Shown here in pieces: positions 31,414-42,400 of a DNA stretch of 50,450 bases. The stretch's first letter is position 1. Every line of letters starts with the position of its first letter. Made by a program: the position numbers and the translations under genes. The DNA is from Streptomyces alkaliterrae (GTDB lineage Bacteria; Actinomycetota; Actinomycetes; Streptomycetales; Streptomycetaceae): contig NZ_VJYK02000005.1 of the NCBI RefSeq assembly GCF_007097205.2, positions 1 through 50,450 of the forward strand. Direction: 5' to 3'. The notes under the pieces are model-generated. The model had not been told where the DNA came from. It ran no database searches and was given only the letters and a program-made list of their open reading frames with translations.

Positions 31414-33060
31414 TCAGGGGCGGGTGCAGCGTCCGGAGCCGCCGCCCTGCGGATGGCAGACCAGCTCCTTGTCGGCCGCGCGGTCGCTCAGGTAGCGCCC
31501 CACGCACTCGTTGGCGGTGGTGCGGCCCCGGTCGGCGCACCACCGGACCGCCGCCCGGCCGTCCGCGAACGGACCCGGGGCGTAGAACACCCAGTAGCCC
31601 GGGTTCAGCGACGCGTAGTCGTCGCTGCGCAGCATCCGCGCCTCCGGCACGGACGCCCGCACCGCCGCCAGCCGGCGGTCCCGGGCGGCCGCGCCCGTCG
31701 ACACCGGCTCGGAGAAGAGCTGCGCGATCCAGCCGGGGCCCGGCCCGCCGGGCGAGTCGCCGCCGGGATCGTCCGTCCGCGACGGCGGGTCCTCCGTCTG
31801 GTTGCCGTCGCCCTTGTCGCCCGGGCGGTCGTCGTGGGTGCCGGTCTCCTCGCCGGGGGTGCCCCCACCGGTGGGGTCCGGGCCGTCGCCGTCGTCCGGC
31901 GTGGGATCGCCGGTGGGCGACTCCTGGTCGGTGGGCGAGCGGTCGGGCGTCGGGGAGACGGAACCGCCCTGGTTCTTCGTGTCGCCACGGGCGAGCAGCA
32001 CACCGGCCCCCACCCCGCCGGCGAGCGCCAGTACGCCGACGACCACGGCGGCGACCACCGCCGCCCGGCCGCGCCGCCTTGTCGGCGCCACGGCGGTCTG
32101 CGTCGGCGCGTCGCCCGCCGGGCCCGGCCTCGGCGCGGCCAACTCGGTGGGGGAGTGGGCGACCGCCGCCGCGTGCGGGGAGTGCGGGGGCGGCGGCGGG
32201 AGCGGTGGCGCGCCGCCCGGCAGTGGCCGTCCCTCGACGACGGCGGCCAGCATGCCGTCCAGCGCCGCCGCGTCCGGCCGGGCGTCCGGATCGCGCACCA
32301 GCAGCGCGTCGAGCACCGGCTTCAGCGGCCCCGAACGGGTCGGCGGGGGCACCGGCTCGTCCAGCACGGCGGCCAGCGTGGCCAGCGAGGTGCCCCGGCG
32401 CAGCGGGCTGTGCCCCTCGACGGCGACGTAGAGCGTCATGCCCAGCGACCACAGGTCGGCGGGCGGGCCGTCGGCAACGCCCCTGATCCGCTCGGGCGCG
32501 ATGTACTCGGGCGAGCCGACCAGCTCGCCGGTGGCGGTGAGCGACGTCGAGCCCTGGTGCGCGGCGATGCCGAAGTCCGTCAGCACCGCCGAACCGTCCG
32601 TCCGCAGCAGCACGTTGGCCGGTTTGACGTCCCGGTGGTGGATACCGACCGCGTGCGCGGCGCGCAGCGCGGCCAGCACCTCACGGCCGATCCGCGCGGC
32701 CTCCGTCGGCGGCAGCGGGCCCCGGGCCAGCCGGTCCTGCAGGTTCTCGCCCCGGACCAGTTCCATCACCAGCCACGGATGCGGCCCGGCGTCCACGACA
32801 TGATGGATCGTCACCACGCCGGGATGGTCGATCCGGGCGAGCGCCCGTGCCTCCCGCAGCACCCGCTCGCGCAGCCGACGGGACTCGGCCGAGTCCTCGG
32901 GCGTCATCGCCGGATCCGGGGGTCGCACCTCCTTGAGCGCGACGTCCCGCCTCAGCATCATGTCGTGGGCCCGCCACACGGTGCCCATTCCGCCGCTGCC
33001 CAGACGCTCGACGAGTTCGAAGCGTCCGTCGATCCGTTCTCCCGCACTACCCCCGGCCAT
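31414..33060 (-). CDS. Membrane Ser/Thr protein kinase (PknB-like) with Cys-containing extracellular domain
   Basis: A 548-residue kinase. The catalytic domain (about 13-275) has the glycine loop GSGGMGTVW, Lys43, the HRDVKPAN loop (Asp144), DFG at Asp162 and SPEYIAPE. A Pro/His-rich juxtamembrane segment leads to one membrane span (about 333-355). Outside is a Pro/Gly/Asp/Thr-rich linker of about 85 residues, then a C-terminal region of about 95 residues with four cysteines. No PASTA repeats are present, so the ligand differs from PknB of cell wall sensing. The ATG at 33060 lies close to the +1 predicted from TAGGCT (33074-33069), suggesting a leaderless mRNA. Confidence 0.95.
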   Translation of the reverse strand: MAGGSAGERIDGRFELVERLGSGGMGTVWRAHDMMLRRDVALKEVRPPDPAMTPEDSAESRRLRERVLREARALARIDHPGVVTIHHVVDAGPHPWLVMELVRGENLQDRLARGPLPPTEAARIGREVLAALRAAHAVGIHHRDVKPANVLLRTDGSAVLTDFGIAAHQGSTSLTATGELVGSPEYIAPERIRGVADGPPADLWSLGMTLYVAVEGHSPLRRGTSLATLAAVLDEPVPPPTRSGPLKPVLDALLVRDPDARPDAAALDGMLAAVVEGRPLPGGAPPLPPPPPHSPHAAAVAHSPTELAAPRPGPAGDAPTQTAVAPTRRRGRAAVVAAVVVGVLALAGGVGAGVLLARGDTKNQGGSVSPTPDRSPTDQESPTGDPTPDDGDGPDPTGGGTPGEETGTHDDRPGDKGDGNQTEDPPSRTDDPGGDSPGGPGPGWIAQLFSEPVSTGAAARDRRLAAVRASVPEARMLRSDDYASLNPGYWVFYAPGPFADGRAAVRWCADRGRTTANECVGRYLSDRAADKELVCHPQGGGSGRCTRP

Positions 33061-33068
33061 GGCCCCAC

Positions 33069-33074
33069 AGCCTA
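33069..33074 (-). promoter_or_regulatory. -10 element of kinase promoter
   Basis: Minus strand TAGGCT fits TANNNT; +1 is predicted at 33062, two bases before the ATG. No ribosome site is seen. Confidence 0.4.
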
Positions 33075-33175
33075 AGGGGTTCCGCGCCGCAGCCCGTACC
33101 ACCGGGTGCTCCCGCCCAGGGCCTGTCCGGCGCCCGGCTTGCCGAAGTGCGGCGCGGGAGGTGAGGATTCCGGCG

Positions 33176-34237
33176 ATGAGTCCGATACCGCCGACACCGC
33201 CCGCTGACCAGGGGTCCGTCCCCGTACCTCCCGGCTCCCGTCCGTCCGCCGGGCACCGGGGGGCGCTGGCACGGGTGGTCGTGGCGGCGGTGCTGCTGCT
33301 CGCCGGGCTCGCGGTACCGCTGCTCGGACCGGAACTGGCGCTGGACGGCACCGGGGAGGGAACCGGGCCCGGCGCCGGACCGGTGACCTGGCTGCGCACC
33401 CTGCTCTTCCTCGCACTCGCCGTCCACGTCGGCGAACTGTTCGCCCGCGCCCTCACCCACCGCCTACCGGCAGGCGCGGACGTGCCCGAGCCGCCCGAGC
33501 CGAGCAGCTGGTCGCCCGCGGCGGCAACCGTCGGCTTCCTCTCCGCGTTCGGCCTCGCGCTGATCGTCTCGACCGGCAACATGCTGCCCTCGCGCCTCGC
33601 GGACATGGACCTCGGCGGGCTGTACGGCAGCCGTGACGGCACCCTCGCGCTCGTCGAGGTCAACGCCTTCCTGCTGGCCGGTCTCCTCGCGCTCACCCGG
33701 CACCGGGCGCTCGCCGCACTGCCGCTCGGCGCGGTGATCGTCGCGGAGGCGCTGCGGGCCCACCCGGAGGTGCACAGCCCGCTCTTCGGCAGTGCGCTGA
33801 CGCTGGTGCACCTGACCTGCGCCGCGCTGTGGACCGGCGGGCTGCTGCACGTGCTGCGCACGGCGCGCCGCTGGCACGACCGGCCGACGGCCGCCGCCGC
33901 GCTGCTCGGCCGGTACTCGCGCCTCGCCCTGCTGCTGTTCGTGCTGATCACCGCGACCGGCCTGGTGAGCACGGCACGACGGCTGCCGCCGGAGAACGTC
34001 CTGGGCACCGCGTACGGGCGGGTGCTGGTCGCCAAACTGCTGCTGGTGGCCGCGGCCGTGGCCCTGGCCTTCACCGCCCGACGGCGGCTGCGGCTCAGCC
34101 CGCACACCCCTGCCGTCCTCGCGCCGGCCCGCGCCGAACTGCTGGTCCTCGTCCTGGCCGTCGCGCTCTCCGCGCTGCTGACCGCCGTGCCGATCCCGGT
34201 CTTCTACCAACCGGCCTTCTGGTGGGACTGGTTCTGA
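33176..34237 (+). CDS. CopD-like copper resistance/export membrane protein
   Basis: A 353-residue polytopic membrane protein with about eight hydrophobic segments. The central and C-terminal spans (HPEVHSPLFGSALTLVHLTCAALWTGGLLHVLRTARRW and following) match the CopD domain, where histidines may bind copper. A Pro-rich N-terminus of about 28 residues precedes the first span. The ATG at 33176 has GGGAGGTGAGG upstream. No CopC gene is nearby, so copper transport is inferred only from the family. Confidence 0.85.
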   Translation: MSPIPPTPPADQGSVPVPPGSRPSAGHRGALARVVVAAVLLLAGLAVPLLGPELALDGTGEGTGPGAGPVTWLRTLLFLALAVHVGELFARALTHRLPAGADVPEPPEPSSWSPAAATVGFLSAFGLALIVSTGNMLPSRLADMDLGGLYGSRDGTLALVEVNAFLLAGLLALTRHRALAALPLGAVIVAEALRAHPEVHSPLFGSALTLVHLTCAALWTGGLLHVLRTARRWHDRPTAAAALLGRYSRLALLLFVLITATGLVSTARRLPPENVLGTAYGRVLVAKLLLVAAAVALAFTARRRLRLSPHTPAVLAPARAELLVLVLAVALSALLTAVPIPVFYQPAFWWDWF

Positions 34238-34244
34238 ACGCGGC

Positions 34245-34286
34245 GCCGTCCCGGCCGTGCCGCGGGGGCGGCGCGGCCGGGACGGC
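34245..34286. terminator. Bidirectional terminator between copD-like and phoD-like genes
   Basis: GCCGTCCCGGCCG pairs perfectly with its reverse complement (13 bp), and the stem continues inward with one G-U pair. It lies between two convergent stops. Confidence 0.8.
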
Positions 34287-34294
34287 CACGGTGG

Positions 34295-35980
34295 TCAGCG
34301 CTGCGGTTCGCTCACCCGCTCCAGCCGGTTGCTGCCGCTGGCCGTGCGGTAGGACCGCAGATGACGGGAGGAGGCGGCGGCGTCCGTCTTGTCGGAGACC
34401 GCGAAGAAGTCCATCTGCGCCTTGCCCCGGTCCAGGTGCAGCACGCCGTAGCCGTGCCGGTCGACGTCGACCCACTTGGCGTGCCGGTTCGCGGCCCGCA
34501 GCGCCGGCGACACCACAGGCGTGATGGTGCCCTCCCTGACCCTCAGGTAGTCGTCGAGGTTGTCCGAGGTCACCGAGGTCACGACAAACTCGGTGGCGAC
34601 GCTCTTGGAGAGCGGGTAGGTGGCCGCGTTGCTCGGCACCTCGTTCGCCCAGTTCATGTGCAGGTCGCCGGCGAGGAAGACGGTGTTGGAGACCCCGTTG
34701 CGGCGCAGGTGCTCCAGCAACTCGGCGCGGTCGTGGGCGTAGCCGTCCCACTGGTCGGTGTTGACGGCGAGCCCGCCGGCCGGCACGCCGAGCAGCTTGG
34801 CCAGCGGCCGCAGCAGATAGGCGGGGAGCGAGCCGAACGCCATGGGCGAGATCATCACCGAGGTGCCGACGAGCCGCCAGTGCGCGCCGGGCGCGGCCAG
34901 ACCCGACTTGAGCCAGTCGAGCTGCGCGCGGCCGGTCATCGTCCGGTTCGGGGAGTCGACCTCGCCGCTGCCGGGCTTGGCCTGCTGGTCGCGGAACGAA
35001 CGCAGGTCGAGCAGGTGCAGATCGGCCAGCGAACCGAACCGCAGACCTCGGTAGGTGGTGCCGGCGAGCGAGGTGCGGACCGGCATCCACTCGAAGTACG
35101 CCTGCTTCGCGGCCGCGACCCGGTCCGCCCAGCGGCCCTCGGTGTCCGGCTGGTGGTTCTCCGCGCCGCCCGACCAGGCGTCGTTGGCCAGCTCGTGGTC
35201 GTCCCAGACGGCGATGACCGGATGCGCGGCGTGCATCGCCTTGAGATGCGGGTCGGTCTTGTACTGGCCGTGCCGGGTGCGGTAGTCGGCGAGGGTGACC
35301 ATCTCGTGCGCCGGCTCGTGCGGGCGCACGCTCCGACCCCGGGTGCCGTACTCGCCGGTGCCGTACTCGTAGAGGTAGTCGCCGAGGTGCAGTACGGCGT
35401 CCAGGTCGGTGCGGTCGGCCAGATGGCGGTAGGCGGCGAAGTGGCCGGCCTCCCAGTTGGAGCAGGAGACGACGCCCAGTCGCAGCCGGTCGGGGCTGGT
35501 GGTGTCGGCGGGAGTGGTGCGGGTGCGGCCGACCGGTGAGGTCACGCCGTCGACGGTGAAGCGGTAGTAGTACTCGGTCGCGGGCGCCAGGCCGCGCACG
35601 TCCGCCTTGACGGTGTGGTCGCTCGCGGCGTCCGTGGTGACCTGGCCGCGGGCGGCCGGCGTCCCGAAGTCCCGGTGCCGGGAGACCTCCCAGCCGACCT
35701 CGACGCGGCCGCCGCGTCCCGAGCCGGGCGTCGCGCCCGGCTCGGGGGTGATCCGGGTCCACAGCAGCACGCCGTCCGGCAGCGGATCGCCGGAGGCGAC
35801 GCCGTGCAGGAACGCGGGCGCCGAGGTGGTGGTCGTACCGGCGGCGCGGCTCGCGACGGCGGAGGAGGCGACCAGCGGGACCAGCGCGGCACCGCCGGCG
35901 GCGGCTATCACCGCCCGCCGGCGCGGAGTGGGTCTGAGGGGTGGGGTGGCGTCGACCTGATGCGTGGGAGGTGGCGTCAT
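34295..35980 (-). CDS. phoD: Secreted PhoD-type alkaline phosphatase/phosphodiesterase
   Basis: A 561-residue secreted phosphatase. The N-terminus has a twin-arginine (Tat) signal: [14 protein letters not shown] followed by a hydrophobic stretch, with likely cleavage around 45-50. The metal-site segments [34 protein letters not shown] and [10 protein letters not shown] match the PhoD family, which uses iron and calcium. It releases phosphate from organic phosphates outside the cell. The ATG at 35980 sits at the +1 predicted from TATGCT (35993-35988). phoD genes are often PhoP-controlled, but I could not find a convincing PHO box. Confidence 0.94.
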   Translation of the reverse strand: MTPPPTHQVDATPPLRPTPRRRAVIAAAGGAALVPLVASSAVASRAAGTTTTSAPAFLHGVASGDPLPDGVLLWTRITPEPGATPGSGRGGRVEVGWEVSRHRDFGTPAARGQVTTDAASDHTVKADVRGLAPATEYYYRFTVDGVTSPVGRTRTTPADTTSPDRLRLGVVSCSNWEAGHFAAYRHLADRTDLDAVLHLGDYLYEYGTGEYGTRGRSVRPHEPAHEMVTLADYRTRHGQYKTDPHLKAMHAAHPVIAVWDDHELANDAWSGGAENHQPDTEGRWADRVAAAKQAYFEWMPVRTSLAGTTYRGLRFGSLADLHLLDLRSFRDQQAKPGSGEVDSPNRTMTGRAQLDWLKSGLAAPGAHWRLVGTSVMISPMAFGSLPAYLLRPLAKLLGVPAGGLAVNTDQWDGYAHDRAELLEHLRRNGVSNTVFLAGDLHMNWANEVPSNAATYPLSKSVATEFVVTSVTSDNLDDYLRVREGTITPVVSPALRAANRHAKWVDVDRHGYGVLHLDRGKAQMDFFAVSDKTDAAASSRHLRSYRTASGSNRLERVSEPQR

Positions 35981-35987
35981 GCGCGCC

Positions 35988-35993
35988 AGCATA
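35988..35993 (-). promoter_or_regulatory. -10 element of phoD promoter
   Basis: Minus strand TATGCT fits TANNNT, with +1 at 35981 next to the ATG at 35980. A weak TTCCCG -35 lies about 17 bp upstream. Bases 35994-36127 hold nothing else I can support. Confidence 0.4.
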
Positions 35994-36127
35994 AAGACGG
36001 TCCTGACGCCCGGGAACTCATCCCGATGCGTGCTTCCCCACACTTCATCCCCGGGCCGATGCGCGTTCGTGAGCACTCTCCGCCCCGTCAACCCCTGGGT
36101 CTCATCAAGTCGTCGAGCATCAAACCG

Positions 36128-36165
36128 CTGGTGGCCGCACCGCCGCTCGGCGGCGCGGCCACCAG
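36128..36165 (-). terminator. Terminator of the large FG-GAP/DNRLRE gene
   Basis: CTGGTGGCCGC and GCGGCCACCAG form an 11-bp stem that continues inward by five pairs after one mismatch, with a four-base loop. It begins 15 bases past the stop at 36180 and is followed on the minus strand by GGTTTGATG. Confidence 0.75.
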
Positions 36166-36179
36166 TCGTTCCTTCCCGG

Positions 36180-39100
36180 CTACGACACGGCCCGTACGCC
36201 CTGCCAGCCGGAGGTCTCCACCTCCACGGGGGTGCCCGCCGCCGAGGCGGTGCCGGGCACGTGCAGCAGACGCCCGCCACCGTCGGTCGCCCACAGATCG
36301 GTGATCCCGTCACCCGTCCCGTCACCGGGCGCGGTGATCAGCGGCCGGGCCGCCGGGGTCCAACCGGTCGCGTACCGCACGCGGTTGGCCGGATCGGCCA
36401 GCGACGCGGGCAGGGTGGCGCCGGCGTTCTCCGGGTCGGCCTGCCCCCGGTACAGCCACAGGTCGCCGCCCGGTTCGCGCACCAGCAGATCGGTGGCGCC
36501 GTCACCGTCGAGGTCGCCGGGGGAGACCAGCGTGCGGTCGCGCCAACCGCCGTCCCCGATCAGCACCGGTTCGTCGACGTAGCCGTCGGTGTAGCCGGGC
36601 AGGAACCACAACTGGTCGCCGATCACCGCGAGCAGGTCCACGACCGCGCTCTCGGTCCGCGCGCTCAGGTCACCGACGGCGACCAGGTCCCGGATGGACG
36701 CGGGGTCGAAATAGGCGTCGCCGTCCTCGTCGACGAACTGCGACACCTCACGCCGGGTGGCCTCCTTGACCATGCCGAGGCCGTCGTTGGGATAGAGCCA
36801 CAGCTTGCCGTCCGGGCGCCGCGCGACAAGGTCGGAGTAGCCGCTGCCGGTCCAGTCGCCGCGCTGGGTGATCAGCGCACCCGACCAGCCGGGCCCGACG
36901 TTCACCGGCGGTGCCATGCGGCCCGCCGACTCCCCCCGGTGCAGGCGCAGTTCGCCGCCCGGGTCGACGGAGTAGAAATCGGGTGTGCCGTCGCCGTTGA
37001 GGTCACCGGGCTTGTCCCGGATACCGATCGACTCGGCCAGGAACGTGTACCGCTGGGTGTCGGAAACGTTGCCCGCCCGGTCCACCGACTGCACGTACAG
37101 GGTGTGCGGGCCGGCGCTGGCGGGTGTCAGCGACACCTGCACCGAGCCGCCCGGGCTGCCCGGCACCGCCTTGCGGGTCGGCGGGTAGCGGTCGAGTTCG
37201 TAGCGGTACTCGACGACGTCCGAGATGCCGCCGCTGCCGATCGTGAACGTGCCGGGGGTGCGGGCGGGGGCGCCCATCGTGCCGTCCGACCCGTCCGGGT
37301 ACTGGACCGAGGTCACCGTCGGGGGCTTGCTGGGCCGGTTCGGGTCGAAGCCGAACTGGCAGCCGGGCGCGCCAAGCGTGGGTGTCCAGTCGGAGGACGA
37401 GTGGGCGTCGTGCGCCCGGGCCTTCCAGGAGTACCTGCCTCCCGAGGCGGCCAGATGCTGCTGGAGGAGCGTCTTGGGCACCGTGATCTGCGCGTAGGTG
37501 CCGGTCGACTTGGAGGAGACCGTCACGGACTTGTCGAACAGCAGGCCCGGCGGGTCGTAGCGCTTGCCGGTGGCCCACAGGTGGAACTGCACGCGGACGT
37601 TGCCACCGTCCGGGTCGGAGACGTACGCGCTCAGCTTCACGTCCGTGTTGCCCACCCAGACCTGGGAGCTGTAGCCGCAGTCTGTCCCGTTGTGGGTGCT
37701 GGGCACGGTGTCCAGGTTCCACGGGTCCTTGGGCGTCCGGTTGTACTCCACGATGAGCGTGGGGTTGGGCGCGAAGCGCTTCCAGCCGAAGGTGTCGCTC
37801 TCGTTGCTCGCCCGCAGACCGAACGTGACGTTGCTCCACTTGTTCGCGGCGGCGCGCCTGGCGGCCTCGGTGGCCTTGAAGTCCACGCCCCGGTCGGCGC
37901 AGCCGACGGACTCGTTCCCGCCCGCCACGTTGAGGGTGTCCAGCTTGGTGGACCAGGAGGGCTGCTTGTTCCACGTGGTGGCGGAGCTGATGGCGCCGGT
38001 CAGCCACAACTCGACCGGCCGCGCACTGCACGACCAGGAGTGGGTGAGCTTGATGTTGAACTGCGCGTCCAACACCTGCACTCCGGCCAGCCCCTTGGCG
38101 TTCATCCGGAAGAACGAGCGGGCGGTGCCGCGAGTGGCGGACTCGTAGCCGACCCGGGCGTCCTTGGCGCTGCTGCCCCAACCCGTGCCGTTCCAGTACG
38201 AGTTGTTCGGGTACGGCTTGTAGGCGGTGGTCCAGGCCTCGCGGGAGCCGCTGAACCGGGGGTCGATGAAGACCGGGAAGGTCGTCCGCCTGTCGCCGAG
38301 CAGCGCGCGGTCCGGGCTGAGGGCCAGGGAGTCCCGCGACACCTCCACCTTCACCGGGGCGCCGCGCGAACCGGCCTCGAGGTCGCCCGGAGTGGCCTCC
38401 GGGCGACCGGCGGCGGCCGGAGAGCCCGTGAGGGCCGGACTGGTACGCGCCGCCGGGCTCTTCGGCGTGGTGTCGGTGGGACGGGAGCTGTCCCACATCC
38501 GGGCGGTCGAGGTGGTGAACAGGGCCTTGCCGGAGGGGTCCTTCGCGCTGAGCGCGCCGGAGTCCGGGTCGGCCGACAGGGACAGGCCCTTGGTGCGCAG
38601 CCCGAAGTCGATCTTGGCCAGCTGCGGGTGGCGCGCCGCCTCCGCGGTCTTGACGACCAGTACCTGGGAGAAGCCGTCCACGTCCGCGGCGACCGCCAGA
38701 TCGACGTCCGGCAGCACCTCGGGGTAGCGCGCCACATTGCCCTCGAGCACCGGGCGGGGTAGTGGTTTCGGCCAACTGAGCGAAAGTTCTCGGCCGTTCT
38801 CCTTGAACGTGACCAGCGGGCCCGTGCCGCCGGGCGAGAAGGTCACGTCGCCGGCCGCCGCCCTGGCCGCCACACGGCCGTCGACCTGCGCGAGCGTGGT
38901 GTCCACCGGCGCCCAGCGGCCGTTCTTGCGGACCCGGACCGGCTGGGCGTGCTGGGTGAGCCGGAAGGTGCCGTCCGGCGTCGCGTGCACCTCCGACGTC
39001 TCGCTGCGCAACTCGCGCACCTCGACGGCCTTGCCGCTCTCGGCTGCGGCTTCCAGGGCGCGTTCCTCGGCGGTCGGTGCGCTGTCACTGGCTGCGCCGA

Positions 39101-39227
39101 CCTGGGCTTTCGCCTGGGCCGCGGTCGGGGCTATCGCGCTCACGGTGGCGAGGGCGAGCACGGCGGCCAGTGCTCTGCCACCCGGTGAGCGTCCTCTGGT
39201 GAGCTGCCTGAATCGTGTGTCGGACAT
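36180..39227 (-). CDS. Large secreted protein with DNRLRE-like and FG-GAP/VCBS-like repeats
   Basis: A 1015-residue secreted protein. The signal peptide is residues 1-39 (cleavage after AQA). A region around 70-290 resembles the N-termini of actinobacterial cell-surface YD-repeat partners. A DNRLRE-like jelly-roll domain (about 300-500) contains [10 protein letters not shown] and [19 protein letters not shown]. An Ig/fibronectin-like stretch follows (about 500-730). The C-terminal third has FG-GAP/VCBS-type repeats with calcium-binding [20 protein letters not shown] and [11 protein letters not shown] loops. No catalytic domain is recognised. DNRLRE domains occur at the N-terminus of Bacillus WapA; here they are on a separate gene next to an RHS gene. 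The ATG at 39227 has AGGGGA upstream. A cell-surface or carrier role is inferred. Confidence 0.85.
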   Translation of the reverse strand: MSDTRFRQLTRGRSPGGRALAAVLALATVSAIAPTAAQAKAQVGAASDSAPTAEERALEAAAESGKAVEVRELRSETSEVHATPDGTFRLTQHAQPVRVRKNGRWAPVDTTLAQVDGRVAARAAAGDVTFSPGGTGPLVTFKENGRELSLSWPKPLPRPVLEGNVARYPEVLPDVDLAVAADVDGFSQVLVVKTAEAARHPQLAKIDFGLRTKGLSLSADPDSGALSAKDPSGKALFTTSTARMWDSSRPTDTTPKSPAARTSPALTGSPAAAGRPEATPGDLEAGSRGAPVKVEVSRDSLALSPDRALLGDRRTTFPVFIDPRFSGSREAWTTAYKPYPNNSYWNGTGWGSSAKDARVGYESATRGTARSFFRMNAKGLAGVQVLDAQFNIKLTHSWSCSARPVELWLTGAISSATTWNKQPSWSTKLDTLNVAGGNESVGCADRGVDFKATEAARRAAANKWSNVTFGLRASNESDTFGWKRFAPNPTLIVEYNRTPKDPWNLDTVPSTHNGTDCGYSSQVWVGNTDVKLSAYVSDPDGGNVRVQFHLWATGKRYDPPGLLFDKSVTVSSKSTGTYAQITVPKTLLQQHLAASGGRYSWKARAHDAHSSSDWTPTLGAPGCQFGFDPNRPSKPPTVTSVQYPDGSDGTMGAPARTPGTFTIGSGGISDVVEYRYELDRYPPTRKAVPGSPGGSVQVSLTPASAGPHTLYVQSVDRAGNVSDTQRYTFLAESIGIRDKPGDLNGDGTPDFYSVDPGGELRLHRGESAGRMAPPVNVGPGWSGALITQRGDWTGSGYSDLVARRPDGKLWLYPNDGLGMVKEATRREVSQFVDEDGDAYFDPASIRDLVAVGDLSARTESAVVDLLAVIGDQLWFLPGYTDGYVDEPVLIGDGGWRDRTLVSPGDLDGDGATDLLVREPGGDLWLYRGQADPENAGATLPASLADPANRVRYATGWTPAARPLITAPGDGTGDGITDLWATDGGGRLLHVPGTASAAGTPVEVETSGWQGVRAVS

Positions 39228-39316
39228 GTCTGTTGTTCCCCTGGTCCCTTCATATGTCCAATAGTCGGCGCGAACAGTACAGGTTTCGCGAAGAGGTGAT
39301 CTTTACTCAGCTTTGC

Positions 39317-39335
39317 TCGATCATCGACTGATCGA
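39317..39335. promoter_or_regulatory. TCGATCA/TGATCGA inverted repeat (operator candidate)
   Basis: A perfect 7-base inverted repeat with a 5-base spacer, ending six bases before the -35 of the RHS promoter and about 40 bases upstream of the opposite -10. The position suits a regulator that controls both genes. Confidence 0.45.
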
Positions 39336-39340
39336 TGCGG

Positions 39341-39369
39341 TTGCTTTACCGATCATCATCTCTTAGTGT
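39341..39369 (+). promoter_or_regulatory. Promoter of the RHS gene
   Basis: TTGCTT (39341-39346), 17 bp, TAGTGT (39364-39369). Predicted +1 is near 39376, 30 bases before the GTG start. Confidence 0.6.
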
Positions 39370-39405
39370 GCGGTCGGTTACATGATCTTTTGGGGCGGGG
39401 AGACC

Positions 39406-42400
39406 GTGCAGCAGCTTCTCTGGCATCTGAAGTACCTCTGGCACTGGCGACGTTCGGTGACACTGGTCGCCTTCCTCGCCATGCTCGTCACGCTGCTGCC
39501 GCAGGCGGACATCGCGGCGGCGGCCGGCCGGGAACTTCCGGAAGTCGAGCGCGAACGTTCCGTCTCGGGGCAGGACCACAAGCCGCGCAAGAACCCCGCC
39601 GGGAAGGGCGCGCCGGCGTGGCGGCCGGGCAAGAACGGCTGGCCGACCGGCAGCCGCGTCCTTGCCGTCGACGGGTCCGCCCGTGACCAGGTCGACGGCC
39701 GCGCCGCCTCAACAGCCCGTCCCCGCCCGGGTGACCGGCCCACTCCGCTGCTGCGCGACGGCGGCAAGGGCGGGACCGGGGCGGGCCTGCCCGTCGCCCT
39801 CACCACTCCCGGTGCCTCGGACTCCAAGGACGCTTCGAAGCGGAAGCGTGGCTCCGAGCGGAGGCGTGCCGCCCGCCCCGGCGAGACCGCCCGCGTCGAG
39901 GTCCTGAACCGTGCCGCCGCCCGCCGGGCCGGCGTCGAAGGCCTGCTTTTCACTCTTGCGCCGACCACCGGCGGCGGCCTCACCCCGAGCGGCGACGACA
40001 GCCCCGCCCGCGGCGAGGTCGGCGTCCGCGTCGACTACTCCGGCTTCGACGAGCTCTACGGCGGCGACTGGGCGAGCCGCCTGCGCATCGTCCAGCTCCC
40101 CGCCTGCGCGCTGACCACCCCCGACAAGGCCGCCTGCCGCACCGCCACCCCGCTTCCCAGCGAGAACGACCCAGCCGAGCAGACCGTCACCGCCGACGTC
40201 GACCTGGCCCCGACCACCGCCAAGTCATCGGCCGTCGGCGCCCGTTCGTTCGCCGCCCAGCCCGTGGTCTTCGCGGCCGCCGCCGGCTCCTCCGGCTCCT
40301 CCGGCTCCTACTCCGCCACCCCGCTCTCGCCGTCCGGCTCCTGGATGGCCGGCAGCTCCTCCGGCGGCTTCTCCTGGACCTACCCCGTGGAGACCCCCGA
40401 GGTCCCCGGCGGACCCCAGCCCGAGATCGCGCTCGGCTACTCCTCCCAGTCCGTCGACGGCCGCACCGCCTCCACCAACGGCCAGTCCTCCTGGGTCGCC
40501 GAGGGCTGGGACTACGAGCCCGGCTTCATCGAGCGCCGCTACCGCTCCTGCGCCGACGACCAGGGCAACGGCGCCAACAACACCACCAAGACCGGCGACC
40601 TGTGCTGGGGCTCCGACCAGGTGATCATGTCCCTCGGCGGCAGCTCCACCGAACTCGTCAAGGACGACACCACCGGCGACTGGCGCCCCGCCGACGACGA
40701 CGGCTCCCGCGTCGAGCGCAGGACCGGCGCCGCCAACGGCACCAAGGACGGCGAACACTGGGTCGTCACCACCACCGACGGCACCCGGTACCACTTCGGC
40801 CTGAACAAGCTGCCCGGCGCGCCCGACGACACCGTCACCAACTCCGTCGCCACCGCGCCCGTCTACGGCAACCACCCAGGCGAGCCCTGCCACGCCTCCA
40901 CCTTCGCCGCCTCCTCCTGCACCCAGGGCTGGCGTTGGAACCTGGACTACGTCGTGGACACCCACGGCGACGCGATGACGCTGTGGTGGACCAAGGAGAC
41001 CAACCGGTACGGCGCCGCCGGAAAGGACACCGGCGTCGCGTACACCCGCGCCACCTACCTCCGCCGCATCGACTACGGCCAGCGCGCCACGTCGCTCTTC
41101 ACGGGCCAGCCCGCCGGCCGGGTCGGCTTCACCGTCGCCGAACGCTGCGTGCCCACCGCGAACTTCGACTGCGCGGTGGCCAACCGCACCCCCGCGAACG
41201 CCACCCACTGGCCCGACGTGCCGCTGGACCAGGAGTGCAAGTCCGGCGCGAGCTGCAAGGGCAAGAACAGTCCGACCTTCTGGACCACCAAACGCCTCAC
41301 GAAGATCAGCACCTCGGTCCTCGTCGGCACCGCCCTGCGCACCGTCGACAGCTGGACGCTCGACCAGTCCTTCCCCGCCACCGGCGACGGCACCTCGCCC
41401 GCCCTCTGGCTGAAGTCCCTCACCCGCACCGGCCACGCCGCCGACGGCACCACCGCTTCCATGCCGCCGGTCACCTTCGAGGGCATCCAACTCGACAACC
41501 GCGTCGACGGGCTTGAAGGCCTGCCGCCCTTCTCCCGGTGGCGCGTCAACGCCATCCGCACCGAGACCGGCGGCAGCATCGCCGTCACCTACTCCGACCG
41601 CGACTGCCGGGCACTCGCGCCCAAGCGGATGCCGGCCGATCCGCACACCAACACCTACCGCTGCTACCCGCAGTACTGGACGCCCGAAGGCGCCTGGGAG
41701 CCGGTCCAGGACTGGTTCCACAAGTACGTCGTCACCCAGGTACGCGAAGAGGACAACGTCACCGACGCGCCGCCCAAGGTGACCAGCTACGAGTACCTCG
41801 GCGGCGCCGCCTGGGCCTTCGACGACAGCGAGTTCGCCGACGACAAGCACCGCACCTGGAGCCAGTACCGCGGCTACGAACGGGTCCGCACCCGCCTCGG
41901 CGCCGGCGACGACGTCAAGCAGCTCAGCGAGCACCGCTACTTCCGCGGCATGCACGGGGACAGACTGCCGAGCGGTACCCGCACCGCCTCGGTCAGCGAC
42001 TCCGAGGGCAACGCCGTCACCGACCACGGCCACTTCCAGGGCCAGCTCCGCGAGGAGATCACCTACGCCTCAGACGGCGGACCGGTCGAGAACGCCACGA
42101 CGTTCACCAGCTGGGCGCAGAAGACCGCCAGCCGCAAGCGCGCCGGCACCACGCCGCTCGACGCCTACATGGTCCGCCCGGCCACCAACCGCAGCCGGGA
42201 ACGCGGCGACGGCGACACCTGGCTGCGCGCCACCGAGACCACGACCTACGACAGCTACGGCATGCCGACCAAGGTCGACGAGGTCACCACCGGCGGCACC
42301 AAGCGCTGCACCACGACCACCTACGCCCGCAACACCGCCAAGCACATCCTCGACGCGGAGGTCCGCGAGGTCACCACCGCCGGAGCGTGCGCCGAGACCG

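Larger units (their letters stand above)
39228..39405. promoter_or_regulatory. Divergent control region of the secreted protein pair
   Basis: This 178-base stretch looks clearly richer in A and T than its surroundings. It contains a good plus-strand promoter, an inverted repeat, and on the minus strand TACTGT (39279-39274), a -10 candidate for the FG-GAP gene. The base composition and symmetry suggest shared regulation. Confidence 0.55.

Noticed and set aside
35994..36127. PhoP (PHO) box upstream of phoD
   Set aside because: No pair of GTTCACC-like direct repeats was found; the best stretch around GTTCCCGGGCG has too many mismatches.
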